Below, in pieces: positions 34,751 through 43,367 of a DNA stretch of 64,000 nt (within the stretch, counting starts at the first letter, position 1; each line of letters begins with the position of its first letter). Under the pieces are notes generated by a model. It made no database searches. It was not told the DNA's origin and was given only the letters and a program-made list of their open reading frames with translations. The stretch is from an uncultured Collinsella sp. (GTDB taxonomy: Bacteria; Actinomycetota; Coriobacteriia; Coriobacteriales; Coriobacteriaceae): contig CAAFGG010000028.1 in NCBI GenBank assembly GCA_900762325.1, positions 1-64,000 on the forward strand. The letters are read 5' to 3'. The position numbers and the translations under genes were made by a program.

Positions 34751-36124
34751 CTAGACGGGTTTGACCTCCAGCTTTATCCCCTCGGCACGGGAGTCACCAA
34801 AAACATCCGAAAGGGTCCAGATCGCATACAGAGGCAGATAGAGAACGGCGCCGTCGCGCTCAACGTTGCCTCTCGAGAAAACAATCCCGCGTTTTACGCC
34901 ATACTCGGCCGTTTCAAGCACATGGCCGAGCGCGGCGTGCGCATGGTAATAGGAGCCCGATTTAACCTCAATCGGAACAGCCGTTCCATCCGGTCCGTCA
35001 ACCACAAAGTCCACTTCACCGCGCTTTTTTGTCTGATAGTAGTAAAGCTGGCGATTTTGGGCAGCCAGCTGCTGAGCCACCACGTTTTCGTACACGCCGC
35101 CGAGGTTGGGATCCTTGCTGTCGAGGTACGCCGCCTGGGCGACCCCGATAGGATAACGGGCCATCAGCATCCCGGTATCGGACTGGTACAGCTTGAACTG
35201 GGACGGCCGTGCCGTCTTAAGCAGTGGGGACTTGGGCTCGGTCACGATGTCGGTCTTGAGAGCGACGCCGGCATCGACAAGCCAGACAAAATCTCGCTGG
35301 TATTTCTCGTAATGCGCCTTGGGATCTATGGAGTTGAGCACGAAACGCTTGTTCTCGCCCTCCAGCATGACGGGCAGCTGGTCGAAAATGCTCTGCACCT
35401 GGAGCGCGCGTCCGTTCGCGTATTTTGAGATATCCCGACGGTATTGCCCGTTCAGCTCGGACTGAAGCTGGTGGACGGACGCCAGATCACCCTGCGTGTC
35501 AAGGAATCGCTGCACAACCTCCGGCATACCGCCGACGACGATATAGGTCCTGAAGTTTGCCATCATTGCGTCGTGAATATAACCAGGAACCGGCGTCTCG
35601 TTGCGGCACGCATCGCGAATCGAGCGCCTCGCCTCTTCGCTCACCCCAATCGCCCAGCTGAACTCCTCAAAATCCAGCGGGAACATCCTGAGCTCATGGA
35701 CGTACCCCACGGGATAAGACCTGACGCCCTTGAATTGGGTCCCAAGCATGGACCCCGAGAATGCCCAGCGACAACGGCCGTCCTCGACAAGGAACTTGGC
35801 CATCGTCATGATGTCCGGCGCCTCCTGCACCTCATCGATAAATACGAGAGTTTTGCCCGGCGCTATCGGCTTGCCCGTGAGAAGCGTCACCCTGCTGATG
35901 AAGTCATCAGCATCCCTCGCCCCGAGAAGGGCGTCTTTTGCCTGGCGGTTTTCCGCGAGATTGAGCTCGATATAGGTTGCGTAGTTTGACTTACCGAACT
36001 CGCGAATCGAGTAGCTCTTACCGATTTGGCGAGAACCCGTGACGAACAACGCCTTTCGTTCAATGGATCCCTGCCAACAATCAAGCTCATCAGCGATTTT
36101 CCTGCGCAACATAAGCTCTCCCAT
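34751..36124 (-). CDS. AAA ATPase with DUF4143 domain
   Basis: A 457-residue ATPase of the AAA_14/DUF4143 group. The Walker A motif is GSRQIGKS (30-37), Walker B LVFIDEVQEAP (93-103), and FSGSMLG is the sensor-like segment. The C-terminal DUF4143 part (about 225-430) contains YENVVAQQLA, then EVDFVVD and IEVKSG, an E-D-ExK arrangement like a PD-(D/E)XK nuclease. Genes of this group are frequent, patchily distributed and often subject to gain and loss; their function is unknown, with defence or toxin-like roles proposed. It has its own iteron-like promoter region and is flanked by a duplicated segment. Confidence 0.85.
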   Translation of the reverse strand: MGELMLRRKIADELDCWQGSIERKALFVTGSRQIGKSYSIREFGKSNYATYIELNLAENRQAKDALLGARDADDFISRVTLLTGKPIAPGKTLVFIDEVQEAPDIMTMAKFLVEDGRCRWAFSGSMLGTQFKGVRSYPVGYVHELRMFPLDFEEFSWAIGVSEEARRSIRDACRNETPVPGYIHDAMMANFRTYIVVGGMPEVVQRFLDTQGDLASVHQLQSELNGQYRRDISKYANGRALQVQSIFDQLPVMLEGENKRFVLNSIDPKAHYEKYQRDFVWLVDAGVALKTDIVTEPKSPLLKTARPSQFKLYQSDTGMLMARYPIGVAQAAYLDSKDPNLGGVYENVVAQQLAAQNRQLYYYQTKKRGEVDFVVDGPDGTAVPIEVKSGSYYHAHAALGHVLETAEYGVKRGIVFSRGNVERDGAVLYLPLYAIWTLSDVFGDSRAEGIKLEVKPV

Positions 36125-36135
36125 CGCCTCGATAA

Positions 36136-36217
36136 ATGAAATGCAGATATTAATATCGACTATTATCGATGAAATGCAGAGATTTTAAGTACAGAAATTA
36201 GATGAAATGCAGAAATT
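36136..36217. promoter_or_regulatory. Three iterons, 33-bp period, upstream of the DUF4143 ATPase
   Basis: ATGAAATGCAGATATT (36136), ATGAAATGCAGAGATT (36169) and ATGAAATGCAGAAATT (36202) start exactly 33 bp apart, so all lie on one face of the helix. The first ends 27 bp before the ATPase start. A likely -10 box (TAAAAT on the minus strand) lies between the second and third. This is the arrangement expected for cooperative autoregulation. Confidence 0.7.
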
Positions 36218-36296
36218 TGAGCTTACTCGCGCACAGAACAACGACGCGTGCGTCTAAGCATGGGCATAAGTGAGGTCGGGATTCTCGCATACAAAT

Positions 36297-36391
36297 CGAG
36301 CGAGGACTATCTCCCACTTTGAGTGCGAAATTGCGCCCAAAACGGAAGATAATCCACGCTCGATATTTCGACGGGAGAAAATCCTCGCTCG
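36297..36391. repeat. Nested inverted repeats, GGATTTTCTCCC type, copy B
   Basis: GAGCGAGGACTATCTCCC at 36297-36315 pairs with 36343-36362 with some mismatches, and 36373-36391 is a further right arm identical to that of copy A. It lies just after the TIGR04076 stop codon, as copy A lies after the gene fragment. Confidence 0.65.
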
Positions 36392-36392
36392 G

Positions 36393-36722
36393 TTACTCGT
36401 CGACGATCTCGGCAAGCCAGACGTTCAGAGTATCGACCTCGGGACAGCAGAACTTTGCCGTGCCGGGCTCGTTACCGGGCACGGTTCCGCCGTAGCGCAG
36501 GATGTCGATATAGGGAAAGCCCACGTGACATGCCATGGAACACATCTTGCCGCGGTCGCGGTCGAAGTCGAAGACGTCACCCGGCTTGTGCCCGTGATGG
36601 CAGCGGCATGTGCCCAGCTGGTCCACGCAGCTAATGCGAATACGTGGGCGCTTGCCACGCGGTGCGCCGAGCGGCTTGTTCTCGCCCGCAGGCTTGACGC
36701 CGCTCTCGTCGGCGTTACTCAT
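36393..36722 (-). CDS. TIGR04076 family protein
   Basis: Small cysteine-rich protein, 109 residues, of unknown function. The pattern of the family is clear: CHHGHKPGDVFDFD, then CSMACHVGFPYIDILRYGG, then FCCPEVDTLNVW. A basic Pro/Lys-rich lead of about 40 residues precedes it. The cysteines and histidines could bind a metal. Its ATG overlaps the end of the pyridoxal kinase gene by eight bases, so the two are translationally coupled, perhaps pointing to a link with cofactor metabolism. Confidence 0.8.
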   Translation of the reverse strand: MSNADESGVKPAGENKPLGAPRGKRPRIRISCVDQLGTCRCHHGHKPGDVFDFDRDRGKMCSMACHVGFPYIDILRYGGTVPGNEPGTAKFCCPEVDTLNVWLAEIVDE

Positions 36723-37539
36723 GGTCAATCACATCCAGGCAGGCCTCGATGGGAAGGCCGGCGGACTTATCCTCCTGGTCGGCATTGCGCTCGATGAGCT
36801 CCGCTACCACACGCATGGCATCGCTCGTCGCGCGCTGTAGGCTCCAACCGGCCATAACGCGGCCGACAAGCACCGCCGAGAACGTGTCGCCCGTGCCCGG
36901 GAAGTAGACCGGTATCAGGTCGAAGGGAATCGTAAAGTACTCCCCCGCCACATGGTCGTAACCGATGACGACATTCGCACCGTCGACCACAGCGCTCGTA
37001 ATGACCACCGACTTGGCGCCCAGGACACGCACGGCATCCACAAGAGCGCGGCCCTCATCAGGCGTGATTTGCTCGGCAATGGGCCTATCGGCAAGCAGGC
37101 ACGCCTCGGTATAGTTGGGCACCGCGTAGTCTGCGCACTCCAGCAGGTGCCGCATAAGGCCAATCGTGGACTCGGGCACGCCCGCATAGAGCTTGCCGTT
37201 GTCGCCCATGATGGGGTCAACGAACACCTTGGTGCCCTTTTGCGCACGGCGGTGGCAAAAGTCCGAGATGATGCGCGTCTCTTCCTCGGTCACGATAAAG
37301 CCGGTGGAGATGGCGTCAAACTCAAAGCCGAGCTCCTCCCAGATAGCGAGGCTCTGGCGCACGTACTCGGTGGTGTCGTGGATGTAGAACTTGGGATAGT
37401 TGAGTGTATCGGACACCAGCGCCGTCGGCAGGTTGTGGATGCGATAGCCCATGTGCGACAGCACCGGCAGCATGGCGGAGAGCGCGACCTTGCCGTAGCC
37501 GCACATATCGTTGATCAGCAGCAGCTGAGTGTTCTTCAT
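36715..37539 (-). CDS. Pyridoxal/pyridoxamine kinase
   Basis: Ribokinase-fold kinase, 274 residues, expected to phosphorylate B6 vitamers for PLP salvage. NDMCGYGKVALSAMLPVL replaces the usual substrate loop of PdxK/PdxY, VDPIMGDNGKLY is the conserved middle, and FPGTGDTFSAVLVG supplies the anion hole and catalytic Asp (GTGD). The match to PdxY-like enzymes is good, but another small-molecule target cannot be excluded. It is divergent from the marR operon, with the R4 repeat in between. Confidence 0.87.
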   Translation of the reverse strand: MKNTQLLLINDMCGYGKVALSAMLPVLSHMGYRIHNLPTALVSDTLNYPKFYIHDTTEYVRQSLAIWEELGFEFDAISTGFIVTEEETRIISDFCHRRAQKGTKVFVDPIMGDNGKLYAGVPESTIGLMRHLLECADYAVPNYTEACLLADRPIAEQITPDEGRALVDAVRVLGAKSVVITSAVVDGANVVIGYDHVAGEYFTIPFDLIPVYFPGTGDTFSAVLVGRVMAGWSLQRATSDAMRVVAELIERNADQEDKSAGLPIEACLDVIDHE

Positions 37540-37605
37540 GAGAGTCCCCCCTTAGTTCGGGCGCGGCGCAGCAGCGCCACAGTGCGACTAAGTGTAGCGC
37601 AGGGA

Positions 37606-37655
37606 GCGTTTGCAGCGTCGAGCGGTTACGGCGTTTGGTAAAACGCCGTAACTTA
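37606..37655. repeat. Composite hairpin repeat, partial copy R4
   Basis: Only the 3' block is present: GCAGCGTCGAGC followed by the same 28-bp palindrome as R1 (37625-37652) and the next bases CTTA. No minus-strand gene ends here now. This shows that the block can exist apart from a gene end, or that a gene was lost. Confidence 0.7.
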
Positions 37656-37669
37656 ATAAGTTTGGTACC

Positions 37670-37732
37670 TTGACATTTATTTCTCACGCTCCTAGATTAG
37701 TTAGGCACAAAACAATTCATCTACCTAACTAA
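37670..37732 (+). promoter_or_regulatory. marR-ABC exporter promoter and operator
   Basis: TTGACA (37670-37675), 17 bp, TAGATT (37693-37698). A perfect dyad, TTAGTTAGG (37697-37705) with CCTAACTAA (37724-37732), begins at the -10 box and covers the transcription start, suited to repression by the MarR protein encoded just downstream. Confidence 0.75.
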
Positions 37733-37753
37733 AGAAAGGAGCGAAGATTAGAT

Positions 37754-38257
37754 ATGTGTGTTGAACCACACGCCCATCCGCATAAACCCGGCGACGACCC
37801 CTCGCAGCCGGTAGACGAGCCCGAGACTCAGTCCAAGGAGGACCGTCTCGCCAAGAGAATCCTCCATGGGCTGGGGTTTTGCGGCCATTACATGCATTTT
37901 CACGGCGGCGGCATATCTGGCAAGGCGCCCATCGTCTGCCTGCTCGCCAAGCAGCCGACCGGCGAGCTGTCCCAACAGGAGCTCGGCATGCACTTCGACC
38001 TCAAGCCGGGGTCCCTTTCCGAGATTCTGTCCAAGCTCGAACTGGGCGGTCTTATCGAGCGCAGTCGCAATCCCAAAGACCGTCGGCAGCTCACCATCCG
38101 CCTGACCGATGCGGGATGGGAAAAGGCCCGCGTTGAGCAGGCGGCCCGCATCCGCTTTAGAGAGCAGGCCTTTAGCGCGCTCACCCACGACGAGCGCGAG
38201 CAGCTCGCCGAAATGCTCGAGAAAATCCGTGTAACCTGGGAGGAACTGGATGATTAA
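37754..38257 (+). CDS. MarR-family transcriptional regulator
   Basis: Winged-helix regulator of 167 residues. The recognition region is SQQELGMHFDLKPGSLSEILSKLE (about 72-95) and the wing LIERSRNPKDRRQLTIRLTD. The N-terminal arm is unusual, with MCVEPHAHPHKPG and later FCGHYMHFHGGG, a cluster of Cys and His that could bind metal or sense oxidants. The gene overlaps the exporter gene by eight bases, so its targets are probably these genes, released by a substrate of the exporter. Confidence 0.88.
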   Translation: MCVEPHAHPHKPGDDPSQPVDEPETQSKEDRLAKRILHGLGFCGHYMHFHGGGISGKAPIVCLLAKQPTGELSQQELGMHFDLKPGSLSEILSKLELGGLIERSRNPKDRRQLTIRLTDAGWEKARVEQAARIRFREQAFSALTHDEREQLAEMLEKIRVTWEELDD

Positions 38258-40064
38258 AACCCTCATGGGAAGCATCCGCGACTATATGAAAGTCACCATT
38301 GCCACGCCATTGCTCGTGCTTGGCGAGGTGCTCTGCGAGATGCTGATTCCATTTATCACCGCCAACCTGATCGATGCCATCAAAGACGGCGCCACCGTAG
38401 CCGAGATGCTTCCCACCGCGGGCTTTTTGGTGCTCATCGCGCTGACATCGCTTGCTTTTGGCGCCGCTGCCGGCGTCACCTGCAGCCATGCGAGCTGCGG
38501 CTTCGCTAAGAACCTGCGTCACGACCTGTTCTACAAGATCCAGACGTTCAGCTTTGCCAACATCGATGAGTTCTCGAGCTCCTCGCTCGTCACGCGCCTG
38601 ACCACCGATATCAACAACGTGCAGCAGGCCTTTATGATGATCATCCGTATCGCCGTGCGCGCGCCGCTGGTACTGATCTTCGCCTTTACCATGGCATTTA
38701 TCATGGGCGGCAGCGTCGCCATGGTCTACCTGGTCATCATTCCGCTGCTGGGCTTTGGGCTGTTCTTTATCATCTTTAAGGTGCGCCCCATCTTCTCGCG
38801 CGTGTTCCACAAGTACGACGCCCTTAACGAGTCCGTCGAGGAAAACGTCACCGGCATGCGCGTAGTTAAGAGCTATGTGCGCGAAGACTTTGAGAAGGAG
38901 AAGTTCGCGACCGCTGCGCGCGACGTCCAGATGGACTTCACCCGCGCCGAGAAGCTGCTTGCCTTTAACAACCCCATGATGAACATCTGCGTCAACGGCG
39001 CGTTTGTCGTCATCATCTACCTGGGCTCCAAGCTCATCATCACGAGCCAGGGCACGCTGTTCGACGTGGGCCAGCTCTCCTCGATCTTTACCTATGGTTT
39101 CCAGATCCTCATGAGCCTGATGCAGCTGTCGATGATCTTTGTCATGGTGACCATGGCCGACGAATCGGCGCACCGCATTACCGAGGTGCTGGCCGCCGAG
39201 CCCACGATCGCCGATCCCGCCGAGCCCGTGCTCGAGGTCGCCGACGGTTCCATCGACTTTGACCACGTGAGCTTTAAGTATTCCGCGCATGCGAAACGCC
39301 AGGCGCTCGACGATATCGACCTGCACATTAAGAGCGGCGAGACCATCGGCATTATCGGCGGCACCGGCTCGGCCAAGTCCACGCTTGTAAACCTCATCGC
39401 CCGCCTGTACGACGCCACCGAAGGCACCGTGCGCGTGGGCGGCGTGGATGTGCGCGACTACGACTTGGACGCTCTGCGCCACCAAGTGGCCATGGTGTTG
39501 CAGAAAAACGTGCTGTTTAGCGGCACGATTGCCGAGAACCTGCGTTGGGGCGACCCGAACGCCACCGACGAAGAGGTCCGCGAGGCGGCACATCTGGCCT
39601 GCGCCGATGAGTTTGTCGATGGCTTCCCCAAGGGCTATGACACCTGGATCGAGCAGGGCGGCTCCAATGTCTCGGGCGGTCAGAAGCAGCGCCTGTGCAT
39701 TGCGCGTGCCCTGCTGCGTCGCCCCAAGATCTTGATCCTGGACGACTCCACCAGCGCCGTCGACACCAAGACCGACGCCAAGATCCGCGCAGGGCTGGCA
39801 AGCTATCTGCCCAACACGACCAAGCTCATCATCGCCCAGCGCATTAGCTCCGTGCAGGATGCAGACCGCATCATCGTCATGGAGGGCGGCCGCATCGCGC
39901 AGATCGGCAACCACGATGAGCTGCTCAAGACGAGCGAGATCTACCGCGAGACCTTTACCTCGCAGAACAAGATGTCTGCCGAGGGCGAAGAGGCCGTCGA
40001 AGCCGACACCGAGACATCCGCAACACAAGCTCAGACCCAGGAAGGAGGCGAGGCACATGAGTAA
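38250..40064 (+). CDS. ABC exporter half-transporter A (degenerate catalytic site)
   Basis: Type IV ABC exporter subunit, 604 residues, with six membrane helices (about 10-310) and a C-terminal nucleotide-binding domain. The Walker A loop reads GGTGSAKST, with Ala for the usual Gly. The signature VSGGQKQR is canonical. Walker B ends LILDDSTSAVD, with Asp in place of the catalytic Glu, as in the non-hydrolysing site of heterodimeric exporters such as TM287/288. Its partner is encoded next. The last 25 residues are acidic and Gln-rich. Confidence 0.92.
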   Translation: MIKTLMGSIRDYMKVTIATPLLVLGEVLCEMLIPFITANLIDAIKDGATVAEMLPTAGFLVLIALTSLAFGAAAGVTCSHASCGFAKNLRHDLFYKIQTFSFANIDEFSSSSLVTRLTTDINNVQQAFMMIIRIAVRAPLVLIFAFTMAFIMGGSVAMVYLVIIPLLGFGLFFIIFKVRPIFSRVFHKYDALNESVEENVTGMRVVKSYVREDFEKEKFATAARDVQMDFTRAEKLLAFNNPMMNICVNGAFVVIIYLGSKLIITSQGTLFDVGQLSSIFTYGFQILMSLMQLSMIFVMVTMADESAHRITEVLAAEPTIADPAEPVLEVADGSIDFDHVSFKYSAHAKRQALDDIDLHIKSGETIGIIGGTGSAKSTLVNLIARLYDATEGTVRVGGVDVRDYDLDALRHQVAMVLQKNVLFSGTIAENLRWGDPNATDEEVREAAHLACADEFVDGFPKGYDTWIEQGGSNVSGGQKQRLCIARALLRRPKILILDDSTSAVDTKTDAKIRAGLASYLPNTTKLIIAQRISSVQDADRIIVMEGGRIAQIGNHDELLKTSEIYRETFTSQNKMSAEGEEAVEADTETSATQAQTQEGGEAHE

Positions 40065-41976
40065 GGCAACCACCGCCGAGCGTGCGCTCAACCGCAAGGG
40101 CGGCACCATGGCGCGCCTCATCAAGACGCTTTTTGGCTTCTACCCTGTGCTTTTGCCCCTCGTCATCGCCGGCGTGGTGCTCTGCGCCATCATCAACTCC
40201 ATCGGCGCGACGTTCCTTCAGTCCGCGCTACAGATCATCAGCAACTCGTGGCAGTCGGGCGACTGGGAGGCCGCGCGCCCGCAGATCCTACAGCTCGTCA
40301 CGACGCTCGCCTGCATCTACGCCGTGGGTGTCGTATCGTCGCTGTTTTGGAACCGCGCCATGGCCGTCATCACGCAGGGCTCGCTCGAGAAGCTGCGCGA
40401 AAAGATGTTCAACCGCATGCAGGACCTGCCGATCCGCTACTTCGACACGCGCCAGCGCGGCGACATCATGAGCCACTACACCAACGACATCGACACGCTG
40501 CGCCAGATGATCAGCCAGTCGCTGCCCAACCTGCTCATGACGATCATCGTCATCTGCACGGTGTTCTTTATCATGCTGTACTACAGCGTGTGGATGTGCC
40601 TGGTCATTGTGGCAGGCGTGGCGTTTATGACCTTTTTGACCAAGCTGCTTGGCTCCAACTCCGCGCGTTTCTTTATTGCGCAGCAGACCGAGCTCGGCGT
40701 GGTCGAGGGTCATATCGAAGAAGTCATGAACGGCCAGAAGGTCGTCAAGGCGTTCTGCCACGAGTCTGCCGCCGAGGCCGATTTCGACGAGCGCAACGAG
40801 AAGCTCTTCGAGGTCTCGCAGAAGGCCAACATGTACGCCAACATCCTCATGCCCATCCTCATGAACCTGGGCAACCTGCTCTACGTGCTCGTCGCACTGG
40901 CAGGCGGCATCTTCCTGGCGCTGGGCGTGCCCAACCTGAGCATCTCGGGCATGGCGCTGTCCATTGCCGTCGTGGTGCCGTTCCTTAACATGACCAAGCA
41001 GTTCTGCGGCCAGATCGGCCAGATCTCGCAGCAGATCAACGCCGTGGTCATGGGCCTCGCCGGCGCCGACCGCATCTTTGAGCTCATCGATGAAGAGCCC
41101 GAGGCCGACGAGGGCTACGTAACCCTTGTCAACGCCCAGGTGAATCCCGACACTTGGCAGCTCGAGGAGGCCGACCACCATACCGGCATGTGGGCGTGGA
41201 AGCATCCGCACCGCGCAACCGGTGAGATTGAGTATGTGCCGCTGCGTGGCGACCTGGTCATGGACAACGTGGACTTTGGCTACACGCCCGACCACGAGGT
41301 GCTGCACGGCGTGTCCGTATTTGCCAAGCCGGGCCAGAAGGTCGCGTTTGTCGGCGCCACCGGTGCCGGCAAGACGACCATCACCAACCTTATCAACCGT
41401 TTCTACGACATCGCTGACGGCAAGATTCGCTACGACGGCATCAACGTCAACAAGATTCGCAAGTCCGACCTGCGCCGTTCGCTGGGCGTGGTGCTGCAGG
41501 ACGTGAACCTGTTCACCGGTACCGTCATGGATAACATCCGCTACGGCAACCTGAGCGCCACCGACGAGGAGTGCATCGCGGCGGCAAAGCTCGCCGGCGC
41601 GGACGACTTTATCACCCGCCTGCCCGACGGCTACGACACCATGCTCACCGGCAACGGCGCCCAGCTGTCGCAGGGCCAGCGCCAGCTGATTTCAATCGCG
41701 CGCGCCGCCGTCGCCGATCCGCCGGCGATGATTCTGGACGAGGCCACGTCGAGCATCGACACCCGCACCGAGGCCATCGTGCAGGAGGGCATGGACAAGC
41801 TCATGGAGGGTCGCACGACGTTTGTCATTGCGCACCGTCTTTCCACCGTGCGCAACTCCGATGCGATCATCTGCCTGGACCACGGCCGCATCATCGAGCG
41901 CGGCAACCACGACGAGCTGATCGCCAAGCGCGGGTATTACTACCAGCTCTATACCGGAGCGTTTGAGCTGGAGTAG
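40057..41976 (+). CDS. ABC exporter half-transporter B (catalytic site canonical)
   Basis: Partner subunit, 639 residues. The nucleotide-binding domain has Walker A GATGAGKTT (about 433-441) and Walker B MILDEATSSID with the catalytic Glu, but its signature is LSQGQRQL rather than LSGGQ. The two subunits thus complement each other: one complete ATPase site is formed by this Walker motifs and the signature of subunit A. An insertion of about 30 residues (TGMWAWKHPHRATGE) precedes the domain. ATG at 40057 follows GGAGGCGAGGC and overlaps the previous gene by eight bases. Confidence 0.92.
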   Translation: MSKATTAERALNRKGGTMARLIKTLFGFYPVLLPLVIAGVVLCAIINSIGATFLQSALQIISNSWQSGDWEAARPQILQLVTTLACIYAVGVVSSLFWNRAMAVITQGSLEKLREKMFNRMQDLPIRYFDTRQRGDIMSHYTNDIDTLRQMISQSLPNLLMTIIVICTVFFIMLYYSVWMCLVIVAGVAFMTFLTKLLGSNSARFFIAQQTELGVVEGHIEEVMNGQKVVKAFCHESAAEADFDERNEKLFEVSQKANMYANILMPILMNLGNLLYVLVALAGGIFLALGVPNLSISGMALSIAVVVPFLNMTKQFCGQIGQISQQINAVVMGLAGADRIFELIDEEPEADEGYVTLVNAQVNPDTWQLEEADHHTGMWAWKHPHRATGEIEYVPLRGDLVMDNVDFGYTPDHEVLHGVSVFAKPGQKVAFVGATGAGKTTITNLINRFYDIADGKIRYDGINVNKIRKSDLRRSLGVVLQDVNLFTGTVMDNIRYGNLSATDEECIAAAKLAGADDFITRLPDGYDTMLTGNGAQLSQGQRQLISIARAAVADPPAMILDEATSSIDTRTEAIVQEGMDKLMEGRTTFVIAHRLSTVRNSDAIICLDHGRIIERGNHDELIAKRGYYYQLYTGAFELE

Positions 41977-41986
41977 TTCGGCCCGC

Positions 41987-42060
41987 CGAGATGGCCGATT
42001 TGCCGCTCATTCGTCGGGCATGACCCTAAGGTCAATGCCCTCCTCTTTCGGGGCAAATCG
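41987..42060. repeat. Extended hairpin after the exporter operon
   Basis: Outer arms CGATTTGCC (41996-42004) and GGCAAATCG (42052-42060), with GAGAT/ATCTC further out. The inner hairpin is GGGCATGACC-CTAA-GGTCAATGCCC (42016-42040), which has the same GACC/GGTC tip and a one-base bulge as the hairpins of R1 and R3. Confidence 0.65.
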
Positions 42061-42100
42061 ACTCATCTCAACGACCCAAACACAATGCGCCGCAACGAAT

Positions 42101-42136
42101 AAAGCCTCCGCAGCCACACGAGCTGCGGAGGCTTTT
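42101..42136. terminator. Bidirectional terminator between exporter and GGDEF genes
   Basis: AAAGCCTCCGCAG and CTGCGGAGGCTTTT form an 11- to 13-bp stem with A and T runs on both sides, between convergent genes. Confidence 0.85.
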
Positions 42137-42156
42137 CTATGCCCTTTGTTACAAGC

Positions 42157-43248
42157 TTACCGTTCCTCGCGTTGCAGCCCGGCTGCCTCAGCTGTCTTTA
42201 CGCGGTTCTTGTCGATGTACATGTTTTTGTCGGCCTGGGAAAAGAGCTCGCGCATCGTAGGCGGTTCGTCAAAATCACTGGAAAGCGCGTAGCCCACCGC
42301 ATAGCTGATAGGCATGTCGGGGTGAGCCTCGGAATACTCGTTCACGTTCGCACGAACCCGAGCGAGACAGGACTCCACGGCAGCTCGATCGGCATCCCGC
42401 AGCACCGCGATAAACTCATCGCCACCGTCGCGGGCCACAAAGCAGGTCTCGGACGCCACGCACCCCAGCTGCTGGGCAAAAGAACGGATGTATTCGTCGC
42501 CCTTCTCGTGGCCGAAGTTGTTATTGACCGTATGCAGATTGTTAAGGTCGAAGACGCACACCGCAACGGGCGCCTCCGCGGAGACAGGCCGCTCCTGCCC
42601 CAAGATCTCCTCGCACTTGTTCTTGTTGGGCAGTCCCGTGGCTTCGTCGAGATAGACTTTGCTCTGCAGCTCGCGGTTGAGCGCGGCAGTGCGCACCGCG
42701 CGAACAAGTTCGACCGCAAAGGTCGCCACCAAGCCCACGATATCGATGATCACCAAGCCCTCGAGATAGTTGAGCGCCGACGCCTTCTCCTGAGAGTAGT
42801 CCTCTGCGAGTCGCGTAGCATCGTCGCAAATGCCAAAGAACTCCTCGCTCATGGAGATGATGTCGGTGCTCTCGTAGCCGACTTCGCGCACGCGGCTAAT
42901 CTCGGCGCAAAGCTCATCATAATAATTTGCAAGCTCGGTCATCTTTGCCTGATACTCATCGTCGTCGAGACGGACGAGGTTGAGGTCGTCACTTCCGTAA
43001 CGCAAACCGTTGATGTATGAATCCACGGCTTTGAGCAGGTCATCTTGAGGCTGGCCCGCGTCCTCGAGCTTAACGATTCGCTGCGTGGTACCGCGCACCA
43101 GACCGGCGTAGTTGACCACGCGCGCCGTGCCCTGGATATCGGAGACGAGCAGCATAACATTAATGAAGAAGAAGATGAGAACTGCCGTGAGCACCATCAT
43201 GAGCAGGCGCATCGCCCGACTGGCTTTCTTGGCGACAGAAGCATTCAC
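42157..43248 (-). CDS. Membrane-bound diguanylate cyclase (GGDEF)
   Basis: A 363-residue protein with a membrane segment at about 12-36, a helical extracellular sensor region (about 40-165), a second membrane segment (about 168-190) and a GGDEF domain. The active site ARDGGDEF (near residue 272) is intact, so c-di-GMP synthesis is predicted. An inhibitory RxxD is not evident five residues upstream. No EAL domain is attached. GTG at 43248 has a GAGGAG ribosome site and gives a sensible N-terminus. Targets of c-di-GMP in this organism are unknown. Confidence 0.88.
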   Translation of the reverse strand: MNASVAKKASRAMRLLMMVLTAVLIFFFINVMLLVSDIQGTARVVNYAGLVRGTTQRIVKLEDAGQPQDDLLKAVDSYINGLRYGSDDLNLVRLDDDEYQAKMTELANYYDELCAEISRVREVGYESTDIISMSEEFFGICDDATRLAEDYSQEKASALNYLEGLVIIDIVGLVATFAVELVRAVRTAALNRELQSKVYLDEATGLPNKNKCEEILGQERPVSAEAPVAVCVFDLNNLHTVNNNFGHEKGDEYIRSFAQQLGCVASETCFVARDGGDEFIAVLRDADRAAVESCLARVRANVNEYSEAHPDMPISYAVGYALSSDFDEPPTMRELFSQADKNMYIDKNRVKTAEAAGLQREER

Positions 43249-43367
43249 AAGTTCACTCCTCAAATGACAAAAGTGCAGGTAGCACACAGTATGCTGAAAT
43301 TCACGTGAGGTCAACTCTACCAGATGATTTTTCTAGGACGGGGATTAAAGAATCATCGACACGATAG

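Noticed and set aside
36136..36217. CRISPR array
   Set aside because: Three 16-bp units at 33-bp period are too short and too few, the intervals are A+T-rich and partly similar, and no cas genes occur.
38181..40124. A 647-codon minus-strand frame opposite the ABC exporter gene
   Set aside because: No recognisable motifs, and the plus strand holds a complete ABC exporter.
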